Assembly (NCBI GenBank): GCA_964036315.1
Contig: OZ038495.1
Coordinates: forward strand, 29,804,878 to 29,868,877
Origin: Acanthosepion esculentum
Lineage: Eukaryota > Mollusca > Cephalopoda > Sepiida > Sepiidae
Direction: 5' to 3'
DNA: 64,000 bases
The notes under the pieces were generated by a model. It did no database searches. It was not told the origin of the DNA and saw only the letters and a program-made list of their open reading frames with translations. The translations under genes were made by a program, and so were the position numbers. Below, in pieces: positions 34,370 to 45,974 of the stretch (position 1 is its first letter; each line of letters starts with the position of its first letter).

Positions 34370-34740
34370 CTAGGGCGACTAGCTAATTCCTATTGCAGAC
34401 GCTTGCTCAGGCACATATGTGTTTGCTCAAAACCCTCAGAAACCACTCTGTGGTTTATACTGCAAGTATGCTGGGCAGACCTTAGTTACAGTACTGGGTG
34501 TTATCTAGTGTAATCATCAATTTGAAAAAGGCCAGGACACTCAAGCCCTCGGCCACGATGTCTTGTAGCTTTGTGCTAGCACGGCTATCGAAGGCTCTCA
34601 AGAGTTCCGTCTACCAAATTTCACTCACAACCATGGTTTGGTTTTCAGGCATTTTCTAACTTTCCGCACGCTGGGATTGGCAGCAGGATGTCTCATTCCT
34701 GACTAATCGACCATGGTGAGATTCGAACTCGGGTCCTCTG
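34370..34740 (-). mobile_element. SINE-like repeat, minus strand, copy 1
   Basis: At its right end the minus strand reads GAGTTCGAATCTCACCATGG, a B-box-like tRNA motif. The body shares TTGCAGACG.CTGCTCAG-like and TGCTGGGCAGACCTTA/TGTTGAACGGACCTTA phrases with 50560-50870 in the same order. A (GT)n tract borders the head side. Confidence 0.6.
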
Positions 34741-34751
34741 TCCATATATGT

Positions 34752-34773
34752 ATGTATGTGTGTGTGCCTCTCT

Positions 34774-34812
<39 letters not shown>
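34752..34812. repeat. (GT)n/(CT)n microsatellite
   Basis: GTGTGTGCCTCTCTCTCTGT followed by GT dinucleotides. Confidence 0.95.
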
Positions 34813-34817
<5 letters not shown>

Positions 34818-35650
34818 TTCGTAGATTCTTAAAAATGCGTTTTTTTTTTAAGAATACAAATAATGATATACTGCAGATTACCATTATAATTCAACAATAC
34901 TAAAGCATAGGTTATTTGTCGTTGACGGTAAATAAGGAATAATTCTTTTAAAGAGATCTTCTAAAGAGATAATTCTTTTCAAGAGATCTGTATTCATACA
35001 TTTCTAGAAACAAGAAAGTTGAATAGGCTTCTACAATTTCTATAATCTGATTAGAAAGAATATCAAATACAATTAGATCATTTTCCTACCGTTTTCATTC
35101 CTGAATCCGTGCCGTAGGCTGCATCGTGTTACCTGCCTAACTTTGCCGCTCATGAAATCATATAACACGTGTTAAGGGTTCAAACAATATTATCTTTACA
35201 TTGATCTTCTTTTTGCTATTAACAAATGATATTAAAAAAATTTGTTCCGAACATTGAATGAGTGACAATTTCATAATGCTGATAGTAAATGTCAGAGTAG
35301 GCAAAATTAAAGTAATGTTATTGTTTTTTAGAATTAATTTAATAATATTGTTCTATTTCTATGTCGGTCGTTTTGTCCCCTGGTAAAATACAATACACGG
35401 CTGTTTGAAAAATTTCAAATGCCAGTTTACTTCAGGATATAGGCGGAGATTGCTTTTCGTTATTATACATGAATGTGCATGGATTCTTGGGAATATAGTA
35501 GATCGATTTCCCGTTGCCCTTTGCATTAAATTTTACTTTCTTTGTAAATAATACATTAGTCCTTCTAGACTGCTGGTCACCAAATGATAGACGGATTAGT
35601 TTTCCTTTCTATTTACTCAATATATAAAAGCTAATTTCCAGATTACTGCC
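34813..35650. other. No feature recognised
   Basis: A short local duplication of AAAGAGATCTTCT.AAGAGAT near 34950-34990 is the only structure noticed. Confidence 0.4.
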
Positions 35651-35663
35651 TTCTCCAAAGACA

Positions 35664-36084
35664 CTATTTACATTATTAAGACTACTGTCCTCATCTTTGT
35701 CGCGATATTTTACACAACGTTTAGGCCGTTGTACGCTCCGGCCTTCTTCAGGTGGTTGGAATGTCGATAAAGGCGTTAGTTAGATCCAGTAACAGGAAGC
35801 AAATAGTGTGAGTTCAATACCCGGTTAAGGCAGTTGTGAACTTGGAAAGGGGAATTAATAGGAGATAAATGACAACTGACATCCATTAAACATGGCACGA
35901 GGAAGTAGAACAGTCTAGCTCAGTTAGCGAAATAAAGGCTTCATTTCGACATACCAACCACCTGAAGAAGTCCGGAGCGTACAAAGGCCGAAACGTTGTA
36001 ATAAATATGACCACAAAGATGAGGACAATAGTTCGAATAATGTAAATAGTGTACATATTACCTCAACTCAGAAATATAGACAGA
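35664..36084 (+). mobile_element. Short Penelope-tail insertion with inverted left arm
   Basis: The left part (35664-35765) is the reverse complement of the right part (35950-36060); both carry CCGGAGCGTAC, GGCCGAAACGTTGT and AAGATGAGGACAATAG. Between lies a tRNA-like phrase (GATAAAGGCGTTAGTTAGATCC and GAGTTCAATACCCGG). TTCTCCAAAGACA at 35651-35663 and 36085-36097 is a 13-bp target duplication. The same tail is joined to a GIY-YIG fragment at 47674-48387, which links it to Penelope-like elements. Confidence 0.8.
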
Positions 36085-36099
36085 TTCTCCAAAGACATA

Positions 36100-36340
36100 A
36101 TTATGAAGCTGAGTATAAATGATTCGTTTGGAATTTGAACTCGGCACGTCGATGCTACTCTCAGCGCCAATATCCCTACGGCTAGCCAGAGAACTGGTGT
36201 GGATACGAATTTGTAAATTAAAAAAAATCGGGCATTTTTCCCATCATTTGTTTTACCTTTGCTTATCGTATTTTATTTAAAACTTGAATTTCTGTAAATA
36301 TAACTACTTTTTCTTCTTTAAGAAGTTGGGGCATTTTCTA
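36100..36340. other. tRNA-like motif fragment and spacer
   Basis: GGAATTTGAACTCGGCACGTCG near 36130 is B-box-like on the minus strand, followed by CGCTGAGAGTAGCATCGACG in reverse; probably the head of an old SINE. Confidence 0.35.
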
Positions 36341-36344
36341 ATTA

Positions 36345-36830
36345 GTCCTTGTGATATTTAAAACCTTTCGCTGGTTCCCAAACTACATGAATTTAAACGT
36401 GTTATTAGGTTGGCATCGCAATCCCACCCTTTCACTGTCGAAACGGTTAAATGTAGCCGTCTCTTCTACTCCAATAGCTTCATGTCTCGCACTTACCGTT
36501 TGTGGAACTCCCTTCATCTTACTTGCTTCCCTGATAGCTATAATCTTCAATTATTCAAATGCAATGTCAATCGACATCTCCAGATGCCTTGATCTAATTC
36601 CCCGTCCTTCTCTTCATCCTTTCCTCTATCACGCCTCTTTACTCTTGCTCCCACTCTCTGGAGCCCCTTGCGTGCTAGTGACACCCCGGTATTGCTTGGG
36701 ATGTTATGCTTAAAAAAAGAGCTCTTATGCCAAGAAAAACGTTACTTTCCTATTACACCCACTTCTAACTTACCAATAGGTTTTCATTGCAAGTAATAAA
36801 TTGTACCTGAATGTTATTTCAGATATACAA
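36345..36830 (+). pseudogene. Jockey/CR1-type LINE, 3' end of RT gene and UTR
   Basis: A frame at 36410-36592 reads ASQSHPFTVETVKCSRLFYS, SFMSRTYRLWNSLHLTCFPD and SYNLQLFKCNVNRHL. This is the conserved C-terminus of this LINE family, colinear with the minus-strand copy at 56760-57305 and with the end at 39565. A C/T-rich 3' UTR with CTTGCGTGCTAGTG and TTGCTTGGG follows, also shared. The copy is 5'-truncated before the RT core. Confidence 0.8.
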
Positions 36831-38580
36831 CGCGTGTAAATGAGTTTATATCAACCAGATTCATATAGCATAAAATCACTTTTTTGACACATTTCCAATG
36901 TACTTGTAAATGTGTAAACAAAACAGAAGTGTACTGAACTTTAAATTTAATAAAGAAATTCAAATATTAGCTCTACATGACATTGGTCTGCGTACTGTAA
37001 ATGCAGTACAAGTATTATAATATTTCTATTATAAATTTGTTTTATTTGAAGAAAGCGAAAATTTGCCTGATTAAAATTTTACAATACCGTCCGGTTGGAT
37101 ATTTTAAATTTATCTTTGAAAGTTTATAGCTTGTAGTAAATCCGTGTAGTTGTTAAACAGGTAAATCTTCAAGTAGGGAGTGGCTGTATTATCAGACCAC
37201 TCACTTTCCGAGATTTATCATGATTCATCCCCATAAAATCGCAAAGATAGGTCTATATTAATTAGGAAGCTATAAAAAGTAGAGGTTTATTTAAAGCTAT
37301 CGGAGTCAATTTGTTTTCTTGATTGCTTAATAAAAGTTCGACTTTAAAACGAGAACAGTTCTTTTGTGCTCGAAGAAATGCTATTTACTTTTTCATTGAG
37401 AGGATTTCATTTCGCCGAGTTGAAAGAAAATAATGGAAATCACACCAAGTCCTGACAGCTTTTGCAGAAGAACAGAAAAAGGAAAAAAATACGTCCAAGT
37501 AAACATTGCTTGATGTGTGGCTCTGACTCACAGAAATAGTTGTATTGATAGAAAACAAATGTTTTTACTCTGATAATCAAAGGTCCTCACCTAATTCCGA
37601 TCAGAATCAACAAACACTTGAAAGCTAAATATTTAAATATTTTAATGAAAATTTAGTTATTTTCACACAAGCAGGATATTGATTCTCGCCGAGACTCAAG
37701 TGGCTACAAGTCTCTTCAGTACATCTGAACTCTGCTCTTGTTCCTTTGATTTAAATAACGTTGTCGTTGGAATAGCTTCAAGACCCCTCCAAATATCCAG
37801 TTTACCTTATCTTTTAAATATTTATGAAAAATTCCAACTTCTTCATTAATGTTTGGTGAAATCTTCACTCATGCATTTTATTCATTTTTGTTTTTGGCTT
37901 AGTTTCAAATATTCATTCCGTTTCGCTCCCATTCGATATTATTTTGTCGTTTGTTTGTTAGAAACATTCACTGTCTAAAATATATGAATAAAATATCACA
38001 CGATCAGTTCTTGCTAATAACACTTATTTACAAAAAAAAAATCTGTTGCTCTAAGGTAAGCTTTTGAATAGGTAGTTTTTTTAATTAATTTCGATGTTGT
38101 GAATTCAACTTTCCTAACAGTTTTGCTCTATCTTGTCTAGATTCTTTTGCTTGCAGGTATTTCATTTTTTATATGATACATCTATTCGTAATAAAATTAC
38201 ATTTATTTCATACAATATTTGTAAAGGAATACGACAAACACAGCATAGCTACAGATCGTTGACAGAACTAAGTACTACTAATATTTGTTTAATACAAAAT
38301 ATACACATAATAATCTATAGCGGACAGTAAGATGTTTTTGTCTGATCTCATATACTTTGCTTCACGGATGTCGCGCACAACTATTCAGGGGAACTCCCCT
38401 CCGATCCTGCTGGGTGGGGGCATTTGCCTTAATATTTCCTATTCATCTTCGTAATATCGTCGTAGAACTTTTCCTGTTACTCATAACTCACTGCTCCGAG
38501 GTTCGGAGAAAAGAAGTTAAGATGGCAGTAGAGAAAGCGAAGTTTGAGTTTCGTCTGGTACCTGCTATACTTATCAGCCT
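36831..38580. other. No feature recognised
   Basis: AT-rich DNA with no motif in any frame. 38360-38580 is GC-richer (GGGGAACTCCCCTCCGATCC and more), which hints at an unidentified repeat head. Confidence 0.4.
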
Positions 38581-38582
38581 TT

Positions 38583-38715
38583 GGGCACCTCAGCGTGGTG
38601 TAATTGTTAACGCGCTTGCCTCACTAGACAAATTACGACTGATTAGTGAGATCGATCCTCACTGGATGCCTCATACTTTCGACCTTGTGCCACATAAAGT
38701 AGCGCTTAGATAATC
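38583..38715 (+). mobile_element. tRNA-derived SINE, GGGCACCTC family, copy 3
   Basis: GGGCACCTCAGCGTGGTGTA, then TTGCCTCACTAGACAAATTA, a B-box-like GTGAGATCGATCCTCACTGG and CGACCTTGTGCCACAT, colinear with copies 1 and 2. A clean target duplication was not found. Confidence 0.8.
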
Positions 38716-39560
38716 ACCATAACCTCATAAACCTTTAACATCTTCTCGATACACTATTTGTAATCTAGTATTCATATGTTGCCAAAGAAGCCATCACAGA
38801 CTGACTTAAATATTTCTTATGTTTTCTGGTCCTTGAGGGTAAGAATCACCGATTTTTTTAAACACCTCTCGGATCTGAGGTCCGATAAATATGCCCTCCA
38901 TGAGCTTAGCAGATCTGGGAGCAGCGCACAGGTATTTAAAAGGCTGTGCCATTATTATCCATGGCCTTCATAAATGTCTTCATTTTGACAAAGCTTGATA
39001 TGAAGAGGGTTGAAAATATTTTTTTATTCATGTTCACCATAGGATTTTCTTGGAAACTGAGTTCCCCACGTAGGAAAATGCTCCTAGACCTACGGTTTTT
39101 ATCTGCGTTTTGCTCGGGAACAGCCAACTGCTCCAGAGACAGAATGCAACAATACTTTGTGAAATAAACATACATACTCATAAGGAGCCCAATGACCATG
39201 ATGTCTCCGTAGAGACTTCACTGGTACTTCTACTTAACATCTTCCGAAAGGTGTTCCATATTATTAAATGATTACTTCAGATAAACTGAGAGGACAAGGG
39301 GTATTTATTCATATCGTGCAGGAGCACAGGCTTCTGACATCGCTTTAAATAGCCTATGAAATCGCCAAATGGAGGGGTTATGTAGAAAGCCCGCAGACGT
39401 GAAAAAAATCAGATACATTTTAGCAGTATTATAACCTGTTTGCCATGTTGACGAAGTAATTATATTCGTAGTTCCATGATCTTAAAATGCTGATCATTAC
39501 ATCTGGTTTGACCAGAATCCGCTGCTTTAGCTGTGATACCAGGGATTTTTATTGTTGCTT
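38716..39560. other. No feature recognised
   Basis: A frame at 38776-38973 includes HLSDLRSDKYALHELSRSGS, which looks protein-like but matches no family I can name. Confidence 0.35.
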
Positions 39561-39564
39561 CCCG

Positions 39565-39840
39565 GAAGAATACAATCTCCAACTATTTAAGTGTAACGTC
39601 AATCGACATCTCCTGTTGCCTTGATCTATCCACTTCCCTTCTCCACATCCTTTCACCTTTCATTCCTATCTGCTCTCGCTCCAAATCTTCTGTAACCCCC
39701 TTGCCTTGATCGATTCACTACCTTTCTCCACATCCTCTCCTTTACCACTCCTATCTGCTCTTCCTCCAAACCTTCTGTAACCCCTTGCGTGCTAGTGGCT
39801 TCCAGCCTTGCTTGGGGTGATAAGCTTAAAAAAAAGATAT
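39565..39840 (+). mobile_element. Jockey/CR1-type LINE 3' end with duplicated UTR
   Basis: Begins with the coding end PEEYNLQLFKCNVNRHL and continues into the C/T-rich UTR. The UTR holds a direct duplication of roughly 85 bases: CTTGATC.AT.CACT.CC.TT-type text and TCTGCTC.C.CTCCAAA.CTTCTGTAACCCC occur twice (39620-39700 and 39705-39785). It ends at CTTGCGTGCTAGTGGCTTCC and GGGGTGATAAGCTTAAAAAA, matching the other family members. Confidence 0.75.
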
Positions 39841-40450
39841 GTAGAACTCACGAAGAAAGCCATCCAGGAATTCCTCGGTGATCTAATGATACTCACTGCT
39901 TTTTATTCCTGAATAAACAGATACATTGTCATCAGAAGAGACCGACTTAGCGGTACGGATTTTCTTCATTTGTTAAATGAAGAAGATCACTATTTGCTAA
40001 GGGACTAGGAACAAAGAGATCATCTGAGTAGGGAAAGGGCCTCGGGTAGTAGGAGAAAGTTTGCGTTTTGATTTTCTTTCTGGAAGAAACAATGTAATCG
40101 GTTATATATCTGAGATGAAAATGATAATTATCTGTATGATTTTGTGGTTACTCGAAACCATTGGAATAGAAAAGTTGAAGGATACTTTTTACCATTAAAT
40201 AATGCAGATAGTCCATTTAAAACAGATGTATGGAATTCAGCGTTTGTCCTGGTCTCCAAGTCAAAATAGTGATAGTAAGTATTTCTAAGGAAAGGGGAAA
40301 TGTTCGGTACTGTATGAATGTCGTGAAATCCCCACATATGTAAGAGAATGAATCAGCTTAATTGATACATTTTCAGTGTATTGATGTACCGGATAGCATT
40401 GTAGAGATATGCAAGAGCTTAAAAAAACATCTTAAAAGTAAAATAAACAT
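39841..40450. other. No feature recognised
   Basis: Short frames only. Confidence 0.4.
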
Positions 40451-40454
40451 TGGT

Positions 40455-40498
40455 CACACACACAGACAAACACACACATATACATATATATATATATA
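40455..40498. repeat. (CA)n-(TA)n microsatellite
   Basis: Short CA then TA tract. Confidence 0.85.
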
Positions 40499-40507
40499 GT
40501 TCTATAC

Positions 40508-40920
40508 TTAAAATAGATTACAGACAAAGGTGGTACTCGAGAGAAAGGAACAGCAACACATGCGTAGAAGAAAGAAAGAGAGGTTTATTGCAAAAGAGAA
40601 CACACTACTAAAAGACAGTGAATCGGTTAGCAGGCTAGTAATTCCCGAAGCAAGGATATTTATCCTACCTCCCAGCGAGGCTGGATGTAGCACAAGGTCG
40701 TTTTTTTAATTCGGATCAAAACCGATCCCGAAGGCATGGGCAAGATTTCCCCGTAGACCCCATATAGACGGATTCGTATAGCTGTCTACCAACGCATCCG
40801 AGGCTCTGTCCTTTGGCAAAGACTCGTCTGGGTTCCTCTCCACTCGAAGATTTCGATCAGCTCAGCTAATTGCCGAAGCAAGATCCGAGGTATATCCTGT
40901 GCTCACTATATATATCTACA
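40508..40920 (-). repeat. Interspersed repeat shared with 27.04-27.24 kb
   Basis: Minus strand: GGATAAATATCCTTGCTTCG, GGAATTACTAGCCTGCTAAC, TTCTCTTTTGCAATAAACCT and a CT-rich end. The AATAAA placed before a CT-rich terminus would fit the end of an LTR or a polymerase II retrotransposon. 40710-40920 continues GC-richer and probably belongs to the same element. (AC)n tracts lie on both sides. Confidence 0.6.
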
Positions 40921-40969
40921 GAGATAGTCAGTTCACATAGGCGATAGGGAGTGTGGGACATTCCATTAA

Positions 40970-40970
<1 letters not shown>

Positions 40971-41038
<68 letters not shown>

Positions 41039-41040
41039 TA
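40971..41040. repeat. (CA)n-(TA)n microsatellite
   Basis: Pure CA tract of about 47 bases passing into TA repeats. Confidence 0.95.
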
Positions 41041-42000
41041 TTAAGTTGTAAGAGTCTTTTGTTTTTGTTTTCTTTTTCTGTAGTTTAATGGTGCGAAATT
41101 ATATTATGTAGGTAGTATATTGTCATAAAGTGATCGATATCAAAAGAGCGTTAATAACATTAATGTGGAGATACTTATCACTTAACTGAATGGTGTTGGT
41201 TCAATTATGCCGAATTCGATAAAAAATAGCGCACAAGCACAAATATTTACGCACACACGCAAACAACTTAATATACACATACACACACAAGCTTAACCAT
41301 GATGTAAAATAACAAGTGGGCATATACATCAGCACGAAAAAGGAGGTCAACTCAATATAACATAAGAACCAATCGTATGAAAAGCAATTAAGTAAATACG
41401 GTTAGAAATAGGTCATCTTAATACAAAGTAAACACCAAGAAACCTCACACTACTTAAGTGATAACACAACACTTATTTAATAAACATTCATACAAAGATA
41501 CGAAATTATACCTGTTGTTCATGATGACGGTAGTCTTTGAGTATAGAATCCAGAGGTTGGCAGTGAATATTTCGAAGACAGTTGGGAAGCGTAGTTCAGG
41601 TTAGCAGTGGCTAGATCTTTTTAGTAGCAGAGCGTAGTTCTTTCTTCTGTTCTGGTCATCTTTGGTTCTGACAGGTTCGCATTGGACATTCGGATAGAGT
41701 AACCAAAATGCCCGCCTTATATAAGACGGATTGAATATTTTACGCCTTCTGATAGGTTAACCTTCTTTTGGGGGAACTATAAAGTGAGTCCAGTCATTTA
41801 GGTTTGCTCACTAGTTATATAATGTATACAAAACAAATTAACAATACCAAACCATACATAAATACGACAAAATTGAGGAGTAAGCAACAGGAAATCAATA
41901 TATCAAAACGTTACCGCAATACGCTCACGAAACAACACCACTCAGTTAAGGGATAAGTTTATACCCCATTATATATATATATAATTTCTTTTTATCCCGA
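41041..42000. other. No feature recognised
   Basis: No frames or motifs of note. Confidence 0.4.
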
Positions 42001-42004
42001 CTGT

Positions 42005-42640
42005 CCCATCATTTGTTGTTTTCAGGCCTTTCCCAATATTTCTTATTATCCCGCCGTTCCAAGCAATTTGTATTATCTTATCTGACCCAATATTTCTTGT
42101 TATTCTACCTGTCAAATAAATTTCTTTTTATCCCCCGTCTCCAATCATTTCTTGTTATCCTGCAAGTCCCAACATTTCTTATCCCGCCGTTCCGAGCATT
42201 TCGTATTATCCATTCTAATCCAATATTTCTTGTTATTCTGCCTGTAGCATCCTTTCTTGTTATCCCGCCTTCCAACCTTTTCTTGATATCCTGCCGGTCA
42301 CATCAATTTTTGTTATCCCAGCTTTCCGAGCTTTTGTTGTAATCACGACTTTCTTAACAATACTCGTTATACTCTTTGTTACATCCTTTCTTGTTATCCG
42401 GCCTTTCCAAACAATTATTGTTATCCTGCCTGTCCCAACATTTCTTGTTATCTCGCCTTTCCGACCATTTCTTGCTATCTTGCCTGTCCCATTATTTGTT
42501 GGTATCCCACCTTTCCTAGCTTTTATTGTTATCTCGCCTTTCCTAACAATACTTGTTTTCCTGCCTGTTCCAAAATTTATTGTTATCCTACTCGTTCCAA
42601 CATTTCATGTTGTCCTGCCTGTCTCTGTATTTCTCATACA
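42005..42640. repeat. About 26-bp degenerate minisatellite, near 24 units
   Basis: The phrase TTTCTTGTTATCC, then YGCCTGTCCCAACA, recurs through about 640 bases with substitutions and small indels. In one frame this yields a 109-residue open frame with a repeated FLVIL pattern (42013-42342), which is a repeat product. Long and old, since units differ widely. Confidence 0.9.
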
Positions 42641-43931
42641 AAATATTTAATAGAGTAAGTGTGCCACGCTAGTCCTTTCACTTAAATATTTTTGAGGTAT
42701 CGTTATTATTTAACTTAGTCCACTGTAACATAATAAATAAAATCTACTTTTAGTCATTTTATCTCTATTTTATTGGCAATCATCTTGAATGGTTTAACAT
42801 TACAAAATAATCAAAGGTAGTTTTAAATAAGTTTTGATCGTAATACTGGTCGTTTAAAGGAATTAAACTACTTGCTTCTTTTTGACAATTGATTTTAAGA
42901 TGTCTTCTTTTCGTGAAGCTATATCTAAGATACATAATATTTTTCGCTTATAACAAGAAGATATTTTCTCGTCATTGGGTTTGTGTGAACTGAAATTTCG
43001 AAATTATTTCATTTCCTGCTTTCTTCGGGTAAGTCACCGTTATAAGTACATCGCAAATGTTTACCCGCAATGGTACCAATACATCCCGATCCAACATTCT
43101 CGACTTTCTTGCCCTTTACTCATCTGTTATATTTTACGTTATTCATTTATTACAAAAATTAAAGTTTCGTCTTTGCCTGCACACATAAATTATATTTTAT
43201 GAGTTTTTTTTTTGTTTTCATTCTAGACTTCTATTACTAGAGGTTCTATTTCGTTCACAGTTCTAGTATCTCATTGTGTAAATATTCATATTTAAGACGG
43301 AATACATGTTGTTGCTGAATAATCATACATTAGTATTCTTATTTTTGGATTCTGTTTTTGGAGTTTCCTGATCCAGCGTTTAATCTATTATTATGTGCAT
43401 TAGTGTTTCTTCTTGTTAGACTCATTCTTTTGGCCCCACTCTGTGTTATACGTTAGCCATTTTGATAAATGAGTCAGCACAACCTTTGCCTCTCCTTCCT
43501 TTCTAATTTCTTCTCGCATAAAGTCTATCAACGTCCTTTCTGACGGGTAAAGCTTGATGTAATGTCATTAAGTCTCAGGTTCTCTTATCAAAATTTTTCT
43601 TGCTTCTCTTATTAGTTTTAGCAATGCTTAAGAATATGAATACAGCCCATGATTTTATATCTTTCATTAAATTTGTTTTATTCTCATCTTGAAAAATTTA
43701 TGCCTTTCCTGGGGCATTCTATCCTTTCGTTTTCTTTAACTTCAGTTTCTTTCATTAAATAACATTCCACTGTGCTGAGATATTTGTTGTTGCATTTTCT
43801 TTCAAAGTCCCTGAGATTTCAGTGTATGATCGTTCCATTTGTATGTTGATTCATAGTGAATTGCTAACATTACAGACATTCTGATTTCGAATTCTACCTC
43901 CAGTGACTACATTTGTTACAACCTGCACAAC
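42641..43931. other. No feature recognised
   Basis: T-rich DNA with short frames. Confidence 0.4.
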
Positions 43932-43933
43932 TA

Positions 43934-44496
43934 CACCCTTGTGCAAATTAATTGAGACAAAACGAATAATTCAATTATTATTTAAATGTTTTGTATTTTT
44001 CCTATGAAACCTGACACAGTGCACTTGTTAATACTTTGTATGTCCATTCCACGAAGTCATTCCTTGCAGATTGAACACAGATTCTCGATTGGATTTAATT
44101 CAGAAGAGTTCCCAGGCCACTCTATATACTTTGATTTGCTAACTGGTAAGGCTATCCATTGTATTTGTATAGCGTTACAATTTTCGTACGCCTCCTTGTA
44201 GTAACGTCCATCGCAGACAATGGTCGTAAGCCAACTAACCGACAGTCGAGACAATAGTGTATGTGCGTGTTATAAATCTTATGCAATCACGGATGACGCA
44301 ATATTTTTTAAGGCCAAACAAATTTCATCATACACACCCGAAAATAGATTCATATTACTTCACACCACTGCAAATGACTTAATCTGAGGAAAAATAGAAA
44401 TCGATTTCACCCTGCCATTCCAGTTTGTCTAAACCTGACTGTATGGTGAAAGAATGGAAAATTAAGCAGTTGTATCAATTAATTTGTACAAGAGTG
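43934..44496 (-). mobile_element. Tc1/mariner element, internally deleted
   Basis: Termini CACCCTTGTGCAAATTAATT (43934 onward) and its inverse counterpart AATTAATTTGTACAAGAGTG (to 44496) are inverted repeats of about 22 bases, each flanked by TA (43932-43933 and 44497-44498), the target of Tc1-type transposition. The minus-strand frame 44254-44057 reads ALPVSKSKYIEWPGNSSELN then PIENLCSICKE. This is the C-terminal DD34E region with the catalytic E of NPIE; a preceding D is Ser-Glu here. The element is 563 bp, about a third of a full Tc1, so most of the transposase gene is lost. Confidence 0.85.
44057..44254 (-). pseudogene. Tc1-type transposase C-terminal fragment
   Basis: Carries WPGNSSELNPIENL, the signature around the third catalytic residue. 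The upstream DNA-binding and first catalytic parts are absent from the 563-bp element, so no transposase can be made; the copy could only move using an enzyme supplied by others. Confidence 0.8.
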
Positions 44497-44498
44497 TA

Positions 44499-45491
44499 TT
44501 TCCAATTCAGTTTTATTTTAGCAAAATATTTTAGATCGTCAATTTATTATCATGCCTGTTATTGTGATTATCTACTATGCTTACCGTAAGTTTCAAATAG
44601 ACAGGCCGGGACGATTATTCTTTTTTGGAGAAAATTATACCCGACACACCTTATTCCATATATCCACTTTATTAAATACTCAAATGACACGCCTTTTTCT
44701 AGAAAGCTAAACGCCTAAAGGGAGAGGTAAACATTTCTGAATATTTAATGATAGTGTGGGGGGGGGGGTTAAAGATGCCCCGCGTGGTTTTTCGAATCAA
44801 ATTTTATAATTGCCCCAAAACTCAAATAGAGTTTTTTTTTCTGTCGACAATGCATAAGTATAAAACACAGATTAGTGATCAAACTCGCCGCTAATGACAT
44901 GCATGTTGGTATTTCGGTCTACTAGTCCAAGTTCAGGTACCTTTTGACTTTCTGCCAGTACCATAACATTTGCCCTTTATTTCTATTTGGAAATAGATAT
45001 TTTGTGAATTTTTCATATTAAATGTGAGAAGAAAAAAACGCATTTTAATAAGACTCATCCTCTACTCTATTGTGTTGATATCTAAGAATGTGTTTTGTAT
45101 CATATTCATTATAAATAAACTCTTCGTATGTATCGATGTGTCAGTGTTCGGTTGTTTCACGTTCATACATTGCTTCCATTTTAATTCGCTAACATTGTAA
45201 ATATTTTGATTTCAATTTCTCTTTCCAGCAACTAGAGGAAAGTCTTTACAAGGTATTAGCACTCTGACAATTACATGACTCAAATGTGGCAGTTCCTTTC
45301 ACTTATTATTTTTGAATTAAATACTTCACGAGTTTATCAATTGTTATATAAACAATAGAATCATTGTGGTCGTATTAGGTTGAATCTTCGTGTGTGGGAG
45401 GGGGTGCACGCTCGCGCGTTTGGAAGTGAATATACTTATTGTAAATGCAATTAAATGAATGATGAAGACATAGTATTAACTGATAACAGAA
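44499..45491. other. No feature recognised
   Basis: Contains a G run of 10 bases at about 44757-44768. No genes. Confidence 0.4.
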
Positions 45492-45505
45492 AGAGAACGT
45501 TTCTA

Positions 45506-45955
45506 CAGTATCTGTCTATATTTCTGAGATGGGGTATGATGTATACTATTTACATTATTCGGACTATTGTCCTCATCTTTATCGCAATATTTATCACAAC
45601 GTTTCGGCCCTTCAGTATCTGTCTATATTTCTGAGATGAGGTATTATGTACACTATTTACATTATTCGGACTATTGTCCTCATCTTTGTCGCAATATTTA
45701 TCACAACGTTTCGGCCCTTGAATATGTGTCTATATTTCTGAGATGAGGCATTATGTACACTATTTACATTATTCGGACTATTGTTCCCATCTTTGTCTCC
45801 ATATTTATCACAACGTTTCGGCCGTTGTACGCTCCGGCCTTCTTCAGGTGGTTGAAAGAGGTAGACTGTTCTAGTTCCACGTGCCATATCTAATGGATGT
45901 CAGTTATCAGTTACCTCCTGTTAATTCACCTCTCAATAGTCCTAATAATGTAAAT
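45506..45955 (-). mobile_element. Short Penelope-tail insertion with triplicated tail
   Basis: Flanked by AGAGAACGTTTCTA at 45492-45505 and 45956-45969, a perfect 14-bp target duplication. Read on the minus strand: a short inverted arm (near 45935-45955), a body with CACGTGGAACTAGAACAGTC, AACCACCTGAAGAAGGCCGG and GGCCGAAACGTTGTGATAAA, then three head-to-tail copies of a 107-bp tail unit (starts at 45506, 45613 and 45720 on the plus strand). Tandem tails are a known property of Penelope-like elements, whose terminal repeats are called pLTRs. Confidence 0.85.
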
Positions 45956-45974
45956 AGAGAACGTTTCTATTCAG

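Noticed and set aside
42005..42640. Protein with FLVIL repeats
   Set aside because: Periodicity is that of a 26-bp minisatellite, and the frame breaks as soon as unit length changes.
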